A stretch of 64,000 nucleotides of DNA from Eutreptiella sp. 'Long Island Sound 2002' (lineage: Eukaryota > Euglenozoa > Euglenophyceae > Eutreptiales > Eutreptiaceae), in contig OZ038379.1 of assembly GCA_964036045.1 (NCBI GenBank), positions 20,670,476 through 20,734,475 on the forward strand, written 5' to 3'. Within the stretch, counting starts at the first letter, position 1. Each line of letters opens with the position of its first letter. This document shows, piece after piece, positions 54,137 through 64,000 of this stretch. The position numbers and the translations under genes were made by a program. The notes under the pieces were generated by a model. The model did no database searches. It was not told the DNA's origin and saw only the letters and a list, made by a program, of their open reading frames with translations.

Positions 54137-56677
54137 CTGCACACGGAGAAGTGCCCTTGTGTGGGAATTTCAGGGAAAGAGAGTCGGCGCCAGGCCCTTC
54201 CATAAGGGAGAGGCCAGGGAATGGGGACCGCACATTGGCACGTATGCCTGGCGCCTACCATACCGTTCCCCCATGCAGTGCGCATCACCACCACATTGCA
54301 CACCTCCCAACCCTCTCCCTGCCTGCCCTTTGTGAGTCCTGTCTGCACATGCCTGAACCTCTCTCTTGGTCGGAGCACACCTGCACAGCCTGTGCCACCA
54401 TTGCAGCCGCCTCACTCCAACCGATCTGCTGCAGCATCATGGAACCCGCCAGTATAAGACCACTCGGGTTCACTTTGTCGAGTCCTGCATATCTGAACAT
54501 TGACAAAAGATACTTCAAAACGTAACTTGAAGGCGCCATTCCTCACGCGACAGCATGGGGTGGGCCACTCAGCATACTGCATACCCTCTGAAAACGGCGT
54601 CAGCGTCTTAAACCGGAGAAAAGGTGAAGCATATTTCCGGAAAGCCCTTTGGCATCTCCTGTCAACACTGGACTTGATGACTTCTTGCGCGCGGAGATGT
54701 TCGGAGGAAGTCCCTTGGGGGCAGGTTTTCCGTAAAGCACGTGGAACACCGTCGAAAGATGTTCGCCGGGATGCATTTTCACTGCAATGTTCACAGATGA
54801 AGGCCAAACAGCGGTCATTTGGTGTCTCCCAGCGCTAATGCAATTCTGACCCTTTATGTGCTGAGAACTGCAAAATGCACTCGTTCTCATGGATACTCTT
54901 TCTTTGTGTTGGTCACCACTTTGCAATGCCCAATGTGTCCCGTTTGAATGCTCGCCTGGGGGTCTCGCGGATGAAGATGGCTTGGCAACGGTGCTCGTAG
55001 CTACGGGGGGTTCAGACGTGAGGTTGCGCCTGCATTTCCAGGATTCAGTACTGGTGAACAGGGCGAACCTACTTTTTTGGAGGCAGGGATTCATGTGAGG
55101 GTACATCACAAGGCAGGCATGTGGGCAGCCTCCGCCCATTGGGAGGTTGTGTGGTGCTTGACATGAACCCCTGCTCGTGAATCCGCCCGTGTTGCAGGCC
55201 GCCGGAGCACGTTTAAATCTACCTGTAGTCTGGGTTAGCACTCAGTATCAACGGGTAAATGCGACGTCTAAGAGGCTGTGGAGGACCCATCCAGTGCGAA
55301 GGGGGGCTTAGCCAGGGGCCAATATCGCGAGGGGGAATTTTCGCCATTTGGAAACCCACAAATTTGTCCACAGCACACGCTTGAAAAAAGGCAGCGTATG
55401 CAAATGGCACAAGGCAAAACCATGGGCGGAGTTGGATCAGCAGATGCGGATGCGGAGTTACTTCATCTACGGAGACCTATGAACCATTGCACAAGTGCGT
55501 TTCAAGATCCAGCAGCATTCCTTTGGGCATCAGGCTGAAAGGAGCAGCAAACGACGGCACTGCAGGCAAAGGGATTGCCGCTCCTGCAGCACTGCATCAG
55601 CCCCACCGGGGACCACTGGGATCCGCTCTCAGTAGGTTTATACCTAATCGCATCCGCACCATCTTGGGGCCCGGAGGGCCCGGTGGGTGGAGGGCCGTTG
55701 GCCCGGTAGAGGAGGGCTGCGGGGAGAGGAGGGGATTGGCCGTTGGACTGGAGGAAAGGGGGGGGGGGGTTGGCAAGTGGCGTCACTCCACAGCCACTGC
55801 GCCACCCAGCGGTGACAGCGGTTGCCCCGTGGGTGGCAATTGTTGTGTTGTACGTTGCAGTTCTGGTTCAACCGGAAACCACAACTCAGTTCAACAGCTG
55901 CATCCAAAAGTGTCCCAGTTCAAACCAACTGCCAATATCACTGTTGAGCAACCATGGACCATGGGCCATCGACCATGGGCCATGGGCCAACCCATCAGCA
56001 GGCGGACCTAAAGCGAGAAATGGCAGTCTATGCACACTCATGAACAACAAAGGGCGTGCGCTACAAACACTGGAAAGATATTTCTCGTGGTGCCTCGCCG
56101 AAACACTCAATGCAGATCAATGGGTTCAGGGAGGGGGGGGGGGGGGGGGGAGGGGTTGGCGGATGGCGGATCGCCGTGACCTGAGATCTCTCAAAAACGG
56201 AAGCGCATGTGACGGCCTTGACGAAGGGCAGCACCAGAGGGCCCAACACACATGCTCTTGCAGGACAAATGTCCGCCAGTTTTCTAAGCAGCGAGAGCCT
56301 CCCCTGGCAATCCCCTCCCCTGCAGTGCCACAATGAAGCCTGTTGCAGGCGCAATGAAAATGTGCCGAAAATGCCGTCTGTTACGCCGCTGTGCGGCTCA
56401 GCAGCACAGGCCAAAGGATGAGGGCACCGGGGCCTTGGCCCTCCATGTGAAGAATCGGAAGGGCTGGGGCTAGAACAATGGCGTTGTGCCGGGACAATGC
56501 ACACCTTGGAGCGGTGCCATGGATGGCCTCAAATACGGCATGTCCAGTTTGGAAATTGTAGTTGCCGCACGGAGACATGCCAAGGCCGCCCACTTGTGCC
56601 GCCAGGGCGTGGGTGATGTACGCGCCGTTCAAATTCATAGTAACAATGACATCAAAATCGCTCGGACGCAACATGCT
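54014..56677 (-). CDS. IDH: NADP-type isocitrate dehydrogenase (bacterial Icd-like), last three exons, catalytic site altered
   Basis: Three minus-strand exons join in frame with GT-AG introns: 56677-56505, 54492-54381 and 54136-54014 (stop TGA 54014-54016). They encode [43 protein letters not shown], then [24 protein letters not shown], and finally [11 protein letters not shown] and PCSEFGRLV. The corresponding E. coli Icd blocks are [66 protein letters not shown] and KCSEFGDAI. The enzyme normally oxidises isocitrate to 2-oxoglutarate with NADP and Mg2+. Here NLNGDYISD reads NLNGAYITH, so both metal-binding Asp (307 and 311 in E. coli) are gone. The NADP-contact Lys344 is Arg, Tyr345 is kept, and the TYDFER Arg is not kept. 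Splice sites are intact, so this could be a pseudoenzyme or a young pseudogene. Upstream exons should lie above 56677; I could not find them. Confidence 0.8.
54381..54492 (-). CDS. IDH: IDH exon (NADP-binding region)
   Basis: 112 nt between TCAATGTTCAG and GTGTGCTCCG. Encodes [20 protein letters not shown] and [14 protein letters not shown]. Ends in phase 0. Confidence 0.85.
54493..56504 (-). other. Intron of the IDH gene
   Basis: Two-kilobase intron with G tracts near 55757 and 56140, an ACCATGGGCC palindromic cluster near 55955-55995, and open frames that follow no splice logic. A 213-codon minus-strand frame (54600-55241) here has no recognised domain. Confidence 0.6.
56505..56677 (-). 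CDS. IDH: IDH exon (metal-site region)
   Basis: 173 nt between CCTTGGTCCCAG and GTGTGCATTG (minus strand). Ends within a codon (two bases of CCA AG|A), which the next exon completes as Arg. Contains NLNGAYITH in place of NLNGDYISD. Confidence 0.8.
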
Positions 56678-56779
56678 CTGGGACCAAGGGGCCAACAGGA
56701 AAGCAGAGGCTGTACGAAGCCAGAACAGGTTCACGGTTCAGAGGAGGAATGGGAACAACGACCCAATCCTTCAGGGGCA

Positions 56780-57002
56780 GGTGCGCTGCACAGCACTGTA
56801 CTGTCCGCAGCAATACTGTGTTGCACTGTACTGGAGTGTACCGCACTGCACTGCACTCACTGTACCGTCCCATCCCCTACCATACAGGATTGAATTGTAC
56901 TGGACTGCTGCAATGTACGGCACTTTACCGCACTGCACTGTACTATCCTGTACTGTACTGTACTGTACTGTGCTGTGCTGTACTGTACTGTACTGTACTG
57001 TC
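56780..57002 (+). repeat. (TACTG)n pentanucleotide repeat
   Basis: Near-perfect TACTG units at about 56938-57001 (with TGCTG variants), preceded by a degenerate CACTGTACTG-rich stretch from about 56790. It creates YCTVLY-type frames that are not genes. Confidence 0.9.
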
Positions 57003-57059
57003 TTCTGGTGGTGGTGCTGGTACTGGCCCCTCTGGCACCACTTGCACCTCTTCCGGTGC

Positions 57060-60000
57060 CGTTGTACTGTGAAATTTGCGTACGTTTCAGTAATCAATAT
57101 ACTGGGAGGTATGGTAGGCCAGTGCATTCTTGGAGACAAGCGGGCTGTTAAAAAAGCAAAGCATGATACATCAAGGTACAATTGCCCCCTGTTCCATGAT
57201 AATTATCCAAATTGCGCGCCGCAGGTGCCGAAACCAAATATGCATAAAAAAAGGGTTTACCTGGCAACATTTATCTGCAAAATCTGCCAAAAGCTAACAC
57301 AGCAAGTTTCTGGTTCAGGGCAGTTTTCAACTACATTGTTCCAATCGCCGAGTGGATAACATCCCAAATGTTATCCTCCCACATTTCAACCCAATATGCA
57401 CTGTTTCTGAAGTTGCACATTGTCCAAAAAGAGCTCAAAGATTATGGAACGCATGAACGTTGTTCAAATCGGTGGACAACTGCATGTGTGGCAACGAAAC
57501 ATACACGGGCTGATTGGCCAAACATGTCACTGCACTACGTGACGTGCTCTGATTGGGCTGAGATGGGTGGTTTAGGGTCTACTTGCAAAAGGACCGCAAG
57601 CCCAGTCTCTCTTTCGGCCAAGGACCAGAGGTGGTGCTAATCCTGAAACCCATGATTGGAACCAAAGAGACAAATACTACATACTGGCGGGCTTTACGCA
57701 CCAACAAAGCTAAAATGCATGGTGTAGTCACCCGCATAGCTAAAATGCATGGCAAGCAGCAAAGCCCTTAAGGGGCATCCGCTAAAACTGGAACAACACA
57801 AAGAAGATTCCCACGGTCTCTGTACAATATGACATACATCAAATGAGCCAGATCTCAGGTGCCGGATCGAATTTCGCCGATTGCCCCACCACATACTCGC
57901 AGGCGCACCGTAGGGAAAGGGTTATTAGCTTTAGGGTCATTGGCACCGCATTAACTTTTCTGAATTCATGCATGACGATGGTCATCACCCTCCAGCTTCC
58001 GCTGGACTTCAACAACAGTTGGGACCAAGGAGTTCGGTTGAAAGAATGTACACGTGTCCATCCAACGTGGTCAAGAAAGTGGCACCTTTTTATGCAGTCT
58101 AAGACATCAAAGGTGTCCCCGTCTCTCCTTGCATAAGCAGCCACTCATCTGCCCCTATTTCTAGAGGGACAATTGGTAACACCTACCGATCCCTCAACCT
58201 AACCCAAGATGAACAGATCGTCAAATCTGTGATCCTTTGTACTCATTTTTCCTTCATATTGATATGAAGGAGAGATGAAGGAGAGCACTTATTGCGCGCC
58301 GCAGGTGCCGCAGGGTAAGGGTAATTAGCAAGTATGAACTTTGAGTCGTCCCCGCTTTGGGCACTCCTGAGATGGCAAGGGTTAGGGTGGTTGCGAGCGA
58401 GGACCTGACCCCAAGGGGGGAGGGGGGGGCCTCTACGGACCCCATAATGGTTCTACGGGCTAATGGCTTTTGTGGGCTTTGGAGGTAATCTGATGAACTC
58501 AGCTAAAGGAAACCTATGGCGGTGTGTAAGAGTGCTTTGAGCCCCACATCGGGCAAGACGAGGTGCCATACAAATGTCGTTTGTTGCTCATTGAAGATCC
58601 CACCCTCGAGCTCAGCCCCGGCTCGATGTGGTGGTGCTGCAGTCTCTCCTCTATAGAGAGCGATGGTGTGAATAGATCAGCGTGCGCGGAACTTTTTTGT
58701 TCCGGTGTATATTTCGTGGACGGCCCAGTACATATTGAGGACGGGCAACAATTGCACCATTTGTGGGGGGAAGAGGCCCAGAAAGGTATAAATAGCAACA
58801 TGAACGGGAGTACGCAATTTGGGTGGTTGATTTTCTTTGGAGGTGCTTGTCTAGTGGCGTGCCCTGGGGCGCACCCTGCGGTGCAAAATTTGGTTAATTA
58901 TCCTAGAACAGAGGCAATATAGTGGTGCATACACACATACTCCTATACATTCTTTCCCCCCTATTTTTGCAATGCGATCATCGGCACAGTGCGGCCAAAA
59001 GAACACAAAGCCTCACACCCTGGGAAGTGAGTTTCAACTCATCTTGGTAGTTGTATATTGGTACTGTTGGAGTGAGAGACAGTTCTCAGGTACCTCCTCA
59101 AGAAATGATCCTTGTGCAGCAAAATCCTCCCGAACATCTAGTGGTTGCAAATTGGTTTCTCAACCTTTTCACTAGCAAATTGTTGTGTGCTGAATGCCGT
59201 GTTTTTGGAGTTGTAGGAGGGCGCAAACAGCATAATATGGTTTCCATAGATTATAATACCATCATGTTGGAGTCTGCAATAATTGTGGCTTATGAGAACT
59301 CTAGCCCCCTGCCCCTCTCAGAGCCCCGCCCCCCCCCCCTCAAGGGCCTGAAACCCATATCATCGCTTTTGGCACCTCACACAGTGGCGGCGCTTCGCAC
59401 CTTACAAGTGATTATTTGTGCATGGGTAAACGTTGTTAGCAGCCCGTTTTTTTTGGCGAAGATGGCCTTCCCAATGTTGGCACTATGCATCTACAACATG
59501 CATATAGCGTCCACAGGTAAACGGGGATGGTACACAGGTAAACAGAGTGGCATTTGGTGTAAAATGTGCCACATGGGGCGCTTAGTGCCCACCCCCCCCC
59601 AAAGGGGGGGGGGATCTAATGCGTTGGGAGGGGGTTAGAGTTCTCATATACCGTATTTATTTATCTCTGTTACACCTACCCTTTATGTTGGGGGGCCATA
59701 AACCCATCTTTTTCTCCTCCTATTCCTTGCTTTTTTGCTCCTTGCCGCCTGATGAAAGTATGTTTGCTCCGGAACTGCGGAGAGAATCTTGGAAAGCATT
59801 ACTATACCTTCACCCAGAGCTACATGTGTACATGTCGTTAGCAACTGTGCCATTCAACGATGGAACTGTCCACAGGTGCTGGCTGGAGCAGAACCCGACC
59901 AAGACAAAGGAGAATGGTTGCTCCAAGAAATCATCACGCAGGCGTCTGCGGTCCTCATTTGCAGAACTCGGCTGTCGTCCCTCAAATGCTCCGAAGGCCA

Positions 60001-60189
60001 AAAGTGTCCAAGCCGAATCAGGGCTACCCAACCCGTAGAGTATGAGGACGTAGCCCCCATTGCCCCATCCCGATACGGAAGCTTCTAGGGTACATTATGG
60101 GGCCTGAACAGTCCCCTAGCTTCTTCCCCAACGCCCACCCACCTTCACTGGGCCCTTTTCCTTTCTGACCCAGGTTCCCCTCAGACCGT
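57060..60189. other. No gene proven
   Basis: Several protein-like but unidentified frames: minus 57839-58144 (AAYARRDGDTFDVLDCIKRC), plus 59755-59880 (FAPELRRESWKALLYLHPEL and LATVPFNDGT). The phrase GCGCGCCGCAGGTGCCG occurs at 57215 and 58294. No IDH upstream exon could be located here. Confidence 0.3.
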
Positions 60190-60384
60190 TCAGGCCTCGT
60201 CTACCAAGACAAACTGCCGCCGCCCTTGATCACGCAAGAGCAATCCTTGGGAGACCTGTTGTAGCAAAGTCGGCACCAGCATGTCCTTCACCAACAGTTT
60301 TGACTTCCACTTGTCGTCCCCGTGGGTGTCCCACAAAGAATCAACCACAGACTCTATTTCCTCGACCACCTCCGCCTGCTCGTC
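60190..60384 (-). CDS. Terminal exon of an unrecognised minus-strand gene, 64 codons
   Basis: After the acceptor CGTCTGCATTCTCAG the phase-0 frame reads DEQAEVVEEIESVVDSLWDT, HGDDKWKSKLLVKDMLVPTL, LQQVSQGLLLRDQGRRQFVL and VDEA, then TGA at 60190-60192. The amphipathic, charged composition and the clean acceptor support a real exon. It contains no early ATG and is too short for size-limited ORF lists. No family recognised. Confidence 0.5.
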   Translation of the reverse strand, partial: DEQAEVVEEIESVVDSLWDTHGDDKWKSKLLVKDMLVPTLLQQVSQGLLLRDQGRRQFVLVDEA

Positions 60385-60840
60385 CTGAGAATGCAGACGA
60401 CAAAATGGCTCAGTGGGGTAAAGAGATCAGACCAGAACCAGAGAGCAGCCCACCCCAAACACACTGCAAGAGGAGCCCAGGGCGTTGCTTGAGCGGAGGG
60501 GGGAGGAGGGGAGGGGGTCCAGGGGAGGGGCGGAGGGGGGCCAAGGGGGGGGGGGGGTGACCTAATTAAAAAACAGACAAATGCAAACCAGAGGTAATGC
60601 ACTCCACAGTCCGGGGGGGGGGGAGGCCCCCCCCTCTGCCGGAATAAACTATATCGACCAGGAATTGCAAAAATGCACCACATTGACCCATTCAGTATAT
60701 ACATTTGACCTAATGTCTGAACACAGGTAATCAAATCATCTTTTTGGGTCCATACATTGTGCCCTCACCTAACCACCACCAGGCAACACAAACAGGAAAC
60801 ACAGTGGAATGCTCATTGTTATCAAGTTGTTTGCCGAAGA

Positions 60841-61156
60841 TCAATCAGAGTTGGACTCACCTGAGCTGGACTCACCAATGTCATCCTCCTCTGAACTGGA
60901 AGAGGAACCAGGACTTGGCGTGCTATTACGGCTGCTTGTGTTATAAACTCACGCAGAGTTGCCATTGGAGTGTTCAGAAACAGTGTGGAACATGCTTTCT
61001 GTGCCACATTATACGCTTCTTGCCTTTTCTTCCCGGTCCATCTATCTTGGAAACGAAAATAGAGGATCGCATGTACAACGTCGTCGCATTTTACGCAGGG
61101 ACACAGTTGGACCGGGGTGCCGAAGAACGCACTTATGGGACGCTGGGACATGGTGT
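60841..61156 (-). CDS. Unrecognised minus-strand coding segment
   Basis: After CTTTGTTGCAG a frame with ATG at 61151 reads MSQRPISAFFGTPVQLCPCV, KCDDVVHAILYFRFQDRWTG and NVAQKACSTLF, up to a possible donor GTGAGT at 60952. Another frame at 60930-60841 gives STPSPGSSSSSEEDDIGESS and a stop, a typical acidic Ser-rich tail. The frames do not join with the splice sites that I can see, so the exon structure is unresolved. Confidence 0.3.
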
Positions 61157-61462
61157 CTGCAACAAAGGGAAGAAAGGATACAGTGAAGTGACCAAAGAAC
61201 CCTGCTATAAGTGCGCCCAAGGCGCGGGAGGGCAAAATTGGCCCAAACAAAAAAAGTTCCCAAAACCCTGATTCTCAGGTGAATTAGAGTGGAGGGGGGA
61301 GGGGGGGAGGGGGTCCAGGGGAGGGAGGGAGGTGGTCCAAGGGGGAAGCCCCCCCCTGCCGGAATGAAAATTAAAGCAACGCCCTGGGGCGGGGGGAGGA
61401 TGGTGTGTGGGCCATAAAGGCTGCGTGAGTCTGCCGGTTGGTACCTCTGGGTGTACGTACTC

Positions 61463-61482
61463 ACCCTAACCCTAACCCTAAC
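61463..61482 (+). repeat. Interstitial telomere-like repeat (CCCTAA)3
   Basis: ACCCTAACCCTAACCCTAAC stands directly before a satellite copy. This is the purest telomere-like string in the window and points to a TTAGGG-type telomere. Confidence 0.85.
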
Positions 61483-62426
61483 AAGGATTGAATATTGGGA
61501 CCGAGCTGGTGGAGGAAGGAACATCGTCTAGGAGACTTCAACGCCAAATGAGGTACGCGCTGGAAAGTGCATGAGAGTGTCCAAAAAGGGGGTCAAAATG
61601 AGCTGTATTCATCCGTTTGGGCACCACAACTGGACTAGGATCATGTTTGGAAAACCATGATTTTGACCCGTTTTTGAGCCATTTGTGGTCCCAAATTGGC
61701 CCGATTTCAAGGCCCTTTCGGCTTTGAGAGGGGCCAAAATTGCTCAAATTGGGCTCAAAAATAGGCTCATTCCACTTGTCTGTGCACCCCAAATAGTCCA
61801 AAAGTATCTTTGCAAAAACACATTTTTGATCCATTTTTACAGATTTTTGGTCCCAAAACAGCCCACTTTCAATACATTTCGTGACTTTGGAGTGCAAACT
61901 GGCTTGCTATGGGCTCCAAAAGGGCTCATTGCACTTTTTTAGGCACCCCAAATGGTCTAGGATCATTTTGGAAAAACACTTTTTTGACCCATTTTTGACC
62001 CATTTTTGGTTGCAAAACAACCCATTTTCAAGGCATTTTGGGATTTTAGGAGGGCCAAAACGGGCCACAACAAGCTCAAAACGCGCCAAAAAAACTTGTA
62101 TTGGCATTCCATGTGGTGCATGATCATTTTTGGAAAAAAGGTTTTTGCTCCCGGTGGACCTTGTTGACCCATTTTGGCACCCACCTCTTTGGGCAACCTC
62201 TTGCAGCTTGCTACTGCCCACTGGGCCTAGGTACAGGGGTCTAGGCGTCGGTAAGGGCAATTTTGAGGGGTGGAAATCACCAAAAGTGGGTGGTTGCGGG
62301 TGGATTAGGTGCGCTCGAAATCGCGTTTTGAGCCACGTAGCCCAAGATATGGTCTGTTTTTGGTTTGGGGCTGTCGGCGCCAAATGTGCACAAATTCTGG
62401 GGCTTTTGGGGGCCTTTTGGTAGACG
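61483..62426 (+). repeat. Further copy of the 1.2-1.5-kb satellite unit, 3' truncated
   Basis: Starts AAGGATTGAATATTGGGACC right after (CCCTAA)3, contains the same ordered landmarks and ~162-bp sub-repeats as the block at 5.96-11.06 kb, and stops at GGGGGCCTTTTGG, well before the usual end. Confidence 0.9.
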
Positions 62427-62577
62427 GTGTTCACCAGGCACAGTATTTCCATACCATGTTGGCTGCATGGTGGGAGTGGAACAATCAACAGTCCTTGATA
62501 TGAATGTGTTGGTGGAGTTGCCCTGCATGCGCATCAGAACTCCCCAATTCGTATGGGTGGTGTCATCCCAAGGGAAG

Positions 62578-62721
62578 TCACTTGTCACACCAGCGGAAGA
62601 ACCCGCAGCGATGTCTTGTACTGTGGCTGGACACAAAGCTTCGAGGTACACACTGTACAGGTGCACTGCTTGTGGCAAAGTTGAGTGTGGCTTGTTGTTG
62701 AGGGGAACGGGGGGTTTCCAT
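62578..62721 (-). pseudogene. Possible GRF-type zinc-finger remnant
   Basis: A 47-codon frame from ATG 62719-62721 ends SSHSTRHRCGFFRWCDK. The last part resembles the CxFFxW end of GRF zinc fingers, which are found in DNA-processing proteins. The N-terminal CxC part of that finger is not visible, so only a remnant or a chance match remains. Confidence 0.2.
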
Positions 62722-62789
62722 TGTTAATTTCCAATGGAGAGTTCAGAGAAGAAACAAACCTCTCACACTGAATTTACTCACTGGCGAAC

Positions 62790-63380
62790 CCTGGGTGGGT
62801 GTGCATTCATGAAATGAGACATAACACCCGAGAGCCTGGAAATGGACACAACCATACTGGACAATCTCCCTGATTAATATCCTGGCCCATGGGAGATTTC
62901 GGAGAAGCTGGAGAGGGGGGGGGGGGGGGTAGGGGCCCTTGAGGCGATTGGGGCCAACCCTTTGCTGGAAAACAACGCAGTGCAGTCGCCCACGTCGTGC
63001 TGGAAATGAAATTTGTCAGACAAGGAAAAAAAGCGCCCTTCGCACTAACAAAATGTTGCGGTTGCTGGGGGAAAACGCGTTCTTTCGGAGGTGCAACTTT
63101 CATGCACAGATTCAGAGGACCAATGCAAGTAGGGAAGCCATTATAAAGCAAATAGGAAAGTCAATAGCTTCGGATACCATGTCCATTGCACTGGGTTAAG
63201 GTCGGGACGCAGGGACAGGGGCCAGAACTGCCAGAAGCAGGCAAAAGGGCAGACGCAGACTGCTCCATGGCCTGAGAAAGCCTGGCTGAATCTGTCGAAG
63301 GCGCCAAAAAACAAGCAGCGGCAAAGGTTCCGAGCACACAAGCCACCTGAAGTCGCACAAATCGGCACCAGGCTGCATAC
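62790..63380. other. No gene recognised
   Basis: A G tract at about 62916-62930 and a plus-strand frame with NKMLRLLGENAFFRRCNF and TNASREAIIKQIGKSIAS (62939-63199), which looks protein-like but cannot be placed in a gene. Confidence 0.3.
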
Positions 63381-63593
63381 CTCAGGCTTCAGATCAAAGG
63401 TAGGCTCCACCTCCTGCGCAATTTCCTGAAACGTCTGTCCAACCGCCCGTTTGCCCAGGATTACGCTTTCCCTCTCTGTGACACATTCCTCCCTGAAATT
63501 TTCAGTGGCTACCTGGCAGACAGTCGTGGCACACGTCAACTGAAGCATCTCCGGAGCCCTTCTTCCCTTAGACGGAAATTCAGTGTGGACCAA
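63381..63593 (-). CDS. Possible exon of an unrecognised minus-strand gene
   Basis: A frame reading TVCQVATENFREECVTERES, VILGKRAVGQTFQEIAQEVE and PTFDLKPE ends at a good donor (CTGAG|GTATGC at 63381/63380). The 5' limit is unclear. Alpha-helical, charged composition; no family recognised. Confidence 0.35.
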
Positions 63594-64000
63594 CTACCGA
63601 TTCCGTAAAAATTAGGGCGTACCATTTCACATCGCGGAAATCCCTATGCCAGCCAAGGGACAACGATTGGAAGCCATAGCAAACCCAAGCCAACCAGTGC
63701 TTGATACATCAAGTTTGGAAACGGGAACTCAGGATGCCTGCTGACAGTATTCATCCCAGGGTTTCCCATCGCGCCCACAGAGGCAGATCAATGCAGGACG
63801 GAAGGGAAAATGCTTTGGATCAACGTGTGGGAATTTTTCTGGCATTCCCAGCCTGCGGATGGCAACGTCAAAGCGTACCCATCAAATGGTGGGTTACTGG
63901 GTATTGTATGTTTTGACGGTTGGTGCAAGATTCGCCTCAGATGCCACCGATTGAGTACGTGCTGCACGGATTTCCCAGAGGAACGGGCCTTTGAGTCAGC

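Noticed and set aside
56749-57072. Frames with YCTVLYCTVLC-type sequence
   Set aside because: Direct translation of the TACTG pentanucleotide run.
57839-58144. Further IDH exon upstream of 56677
   Set aside because: The minus-strand frame here (VMTIVMHEFRKV) looked at first like the VTLVHKGN block of IDH, but neighbouring residues and spacing do not fit.

Overview
The window looks like nuclear DNA of a microbial eukaryote, probably an alga or another protist. The reasons are GT-AG introns (some of several kb), exons as small as 81-84 nt, low gene density, an LTR retroelement, satellite-like tandem repeats, and CCCTAA/TTAGGG-type telomere-like strings inside the sequence. Long poly(G)/poly(C) tracts and microsatellites are frequent outside the genes. 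I cannot fix the lineage from sequence alone. Most predicted open frames are chance or antisense frames; few genes can be supported.

Layout. 1-16.9 kb (+): the 3' part of a leucine-rich-repeat (LRR) gene. Eight small phase-1 exons each encode one ribonuclease-inhibitor-type LRR (27-28 aa) and a short terminal exon carries the stop. One of its introns (3.4-11.65 kb) holds a block of about 5 kb of 1.2-1.5-kb satellite units, which contain ~162-bp sub-repeats and have telomere-like strings at the unit joints. 17-22.5 kb: no convincing gene; an inverted telomere-like palindrome, A-tract arrays, a ~25-bp 'TTTTGCGCAA' array and a possible non-LTR reverse-transcriptase relic. 22.5-28.2 kb (-): two intronless, probably paralogous genes for basic, disordered proteins with C-terminal Cys clusters. 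28.8-33.4 kb: a complete non-autonomous LTR element (438-bp LTRs, TG...CA ends, TGCGC target-site duplication, polypurine tract) that carries a fragment of a membrane H+-pyrophosphatase gene instead of gag-pol. 34-38 kb: A-tract arrays, one unrecognised (-) ORF with a Tudor-like stretch, and a four-unit ~200-bp tandem repeat. 39.1-45.4 kb (-): a large intronless bacterial-type alpha-2-macroglobulin gene whose thioester motif is lost. 46.2-48.3 kb: a decayed (-) coding segment with premature stops. 49.6-50 kb (+): an EF-hand gene fragment run into a dispersed repeat. 54.0-56.7 kb (-): the 3' exons of an NADP-type isocitrate dehydrogenase gene whose two metal-binding aspartates are replaced. 60-64 kb: unrecognised (-) exons and a further satellite copy preceded by true CCCTAA repeats.

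The genes do not form one pathway. The shared theme is genome dynamics: modular exon duplication, satellite growth inside an intron, capture of a host gene by a retroelement, and enzyme genes or fragments whose frames or splice sites persist while catalytic residues are lost.
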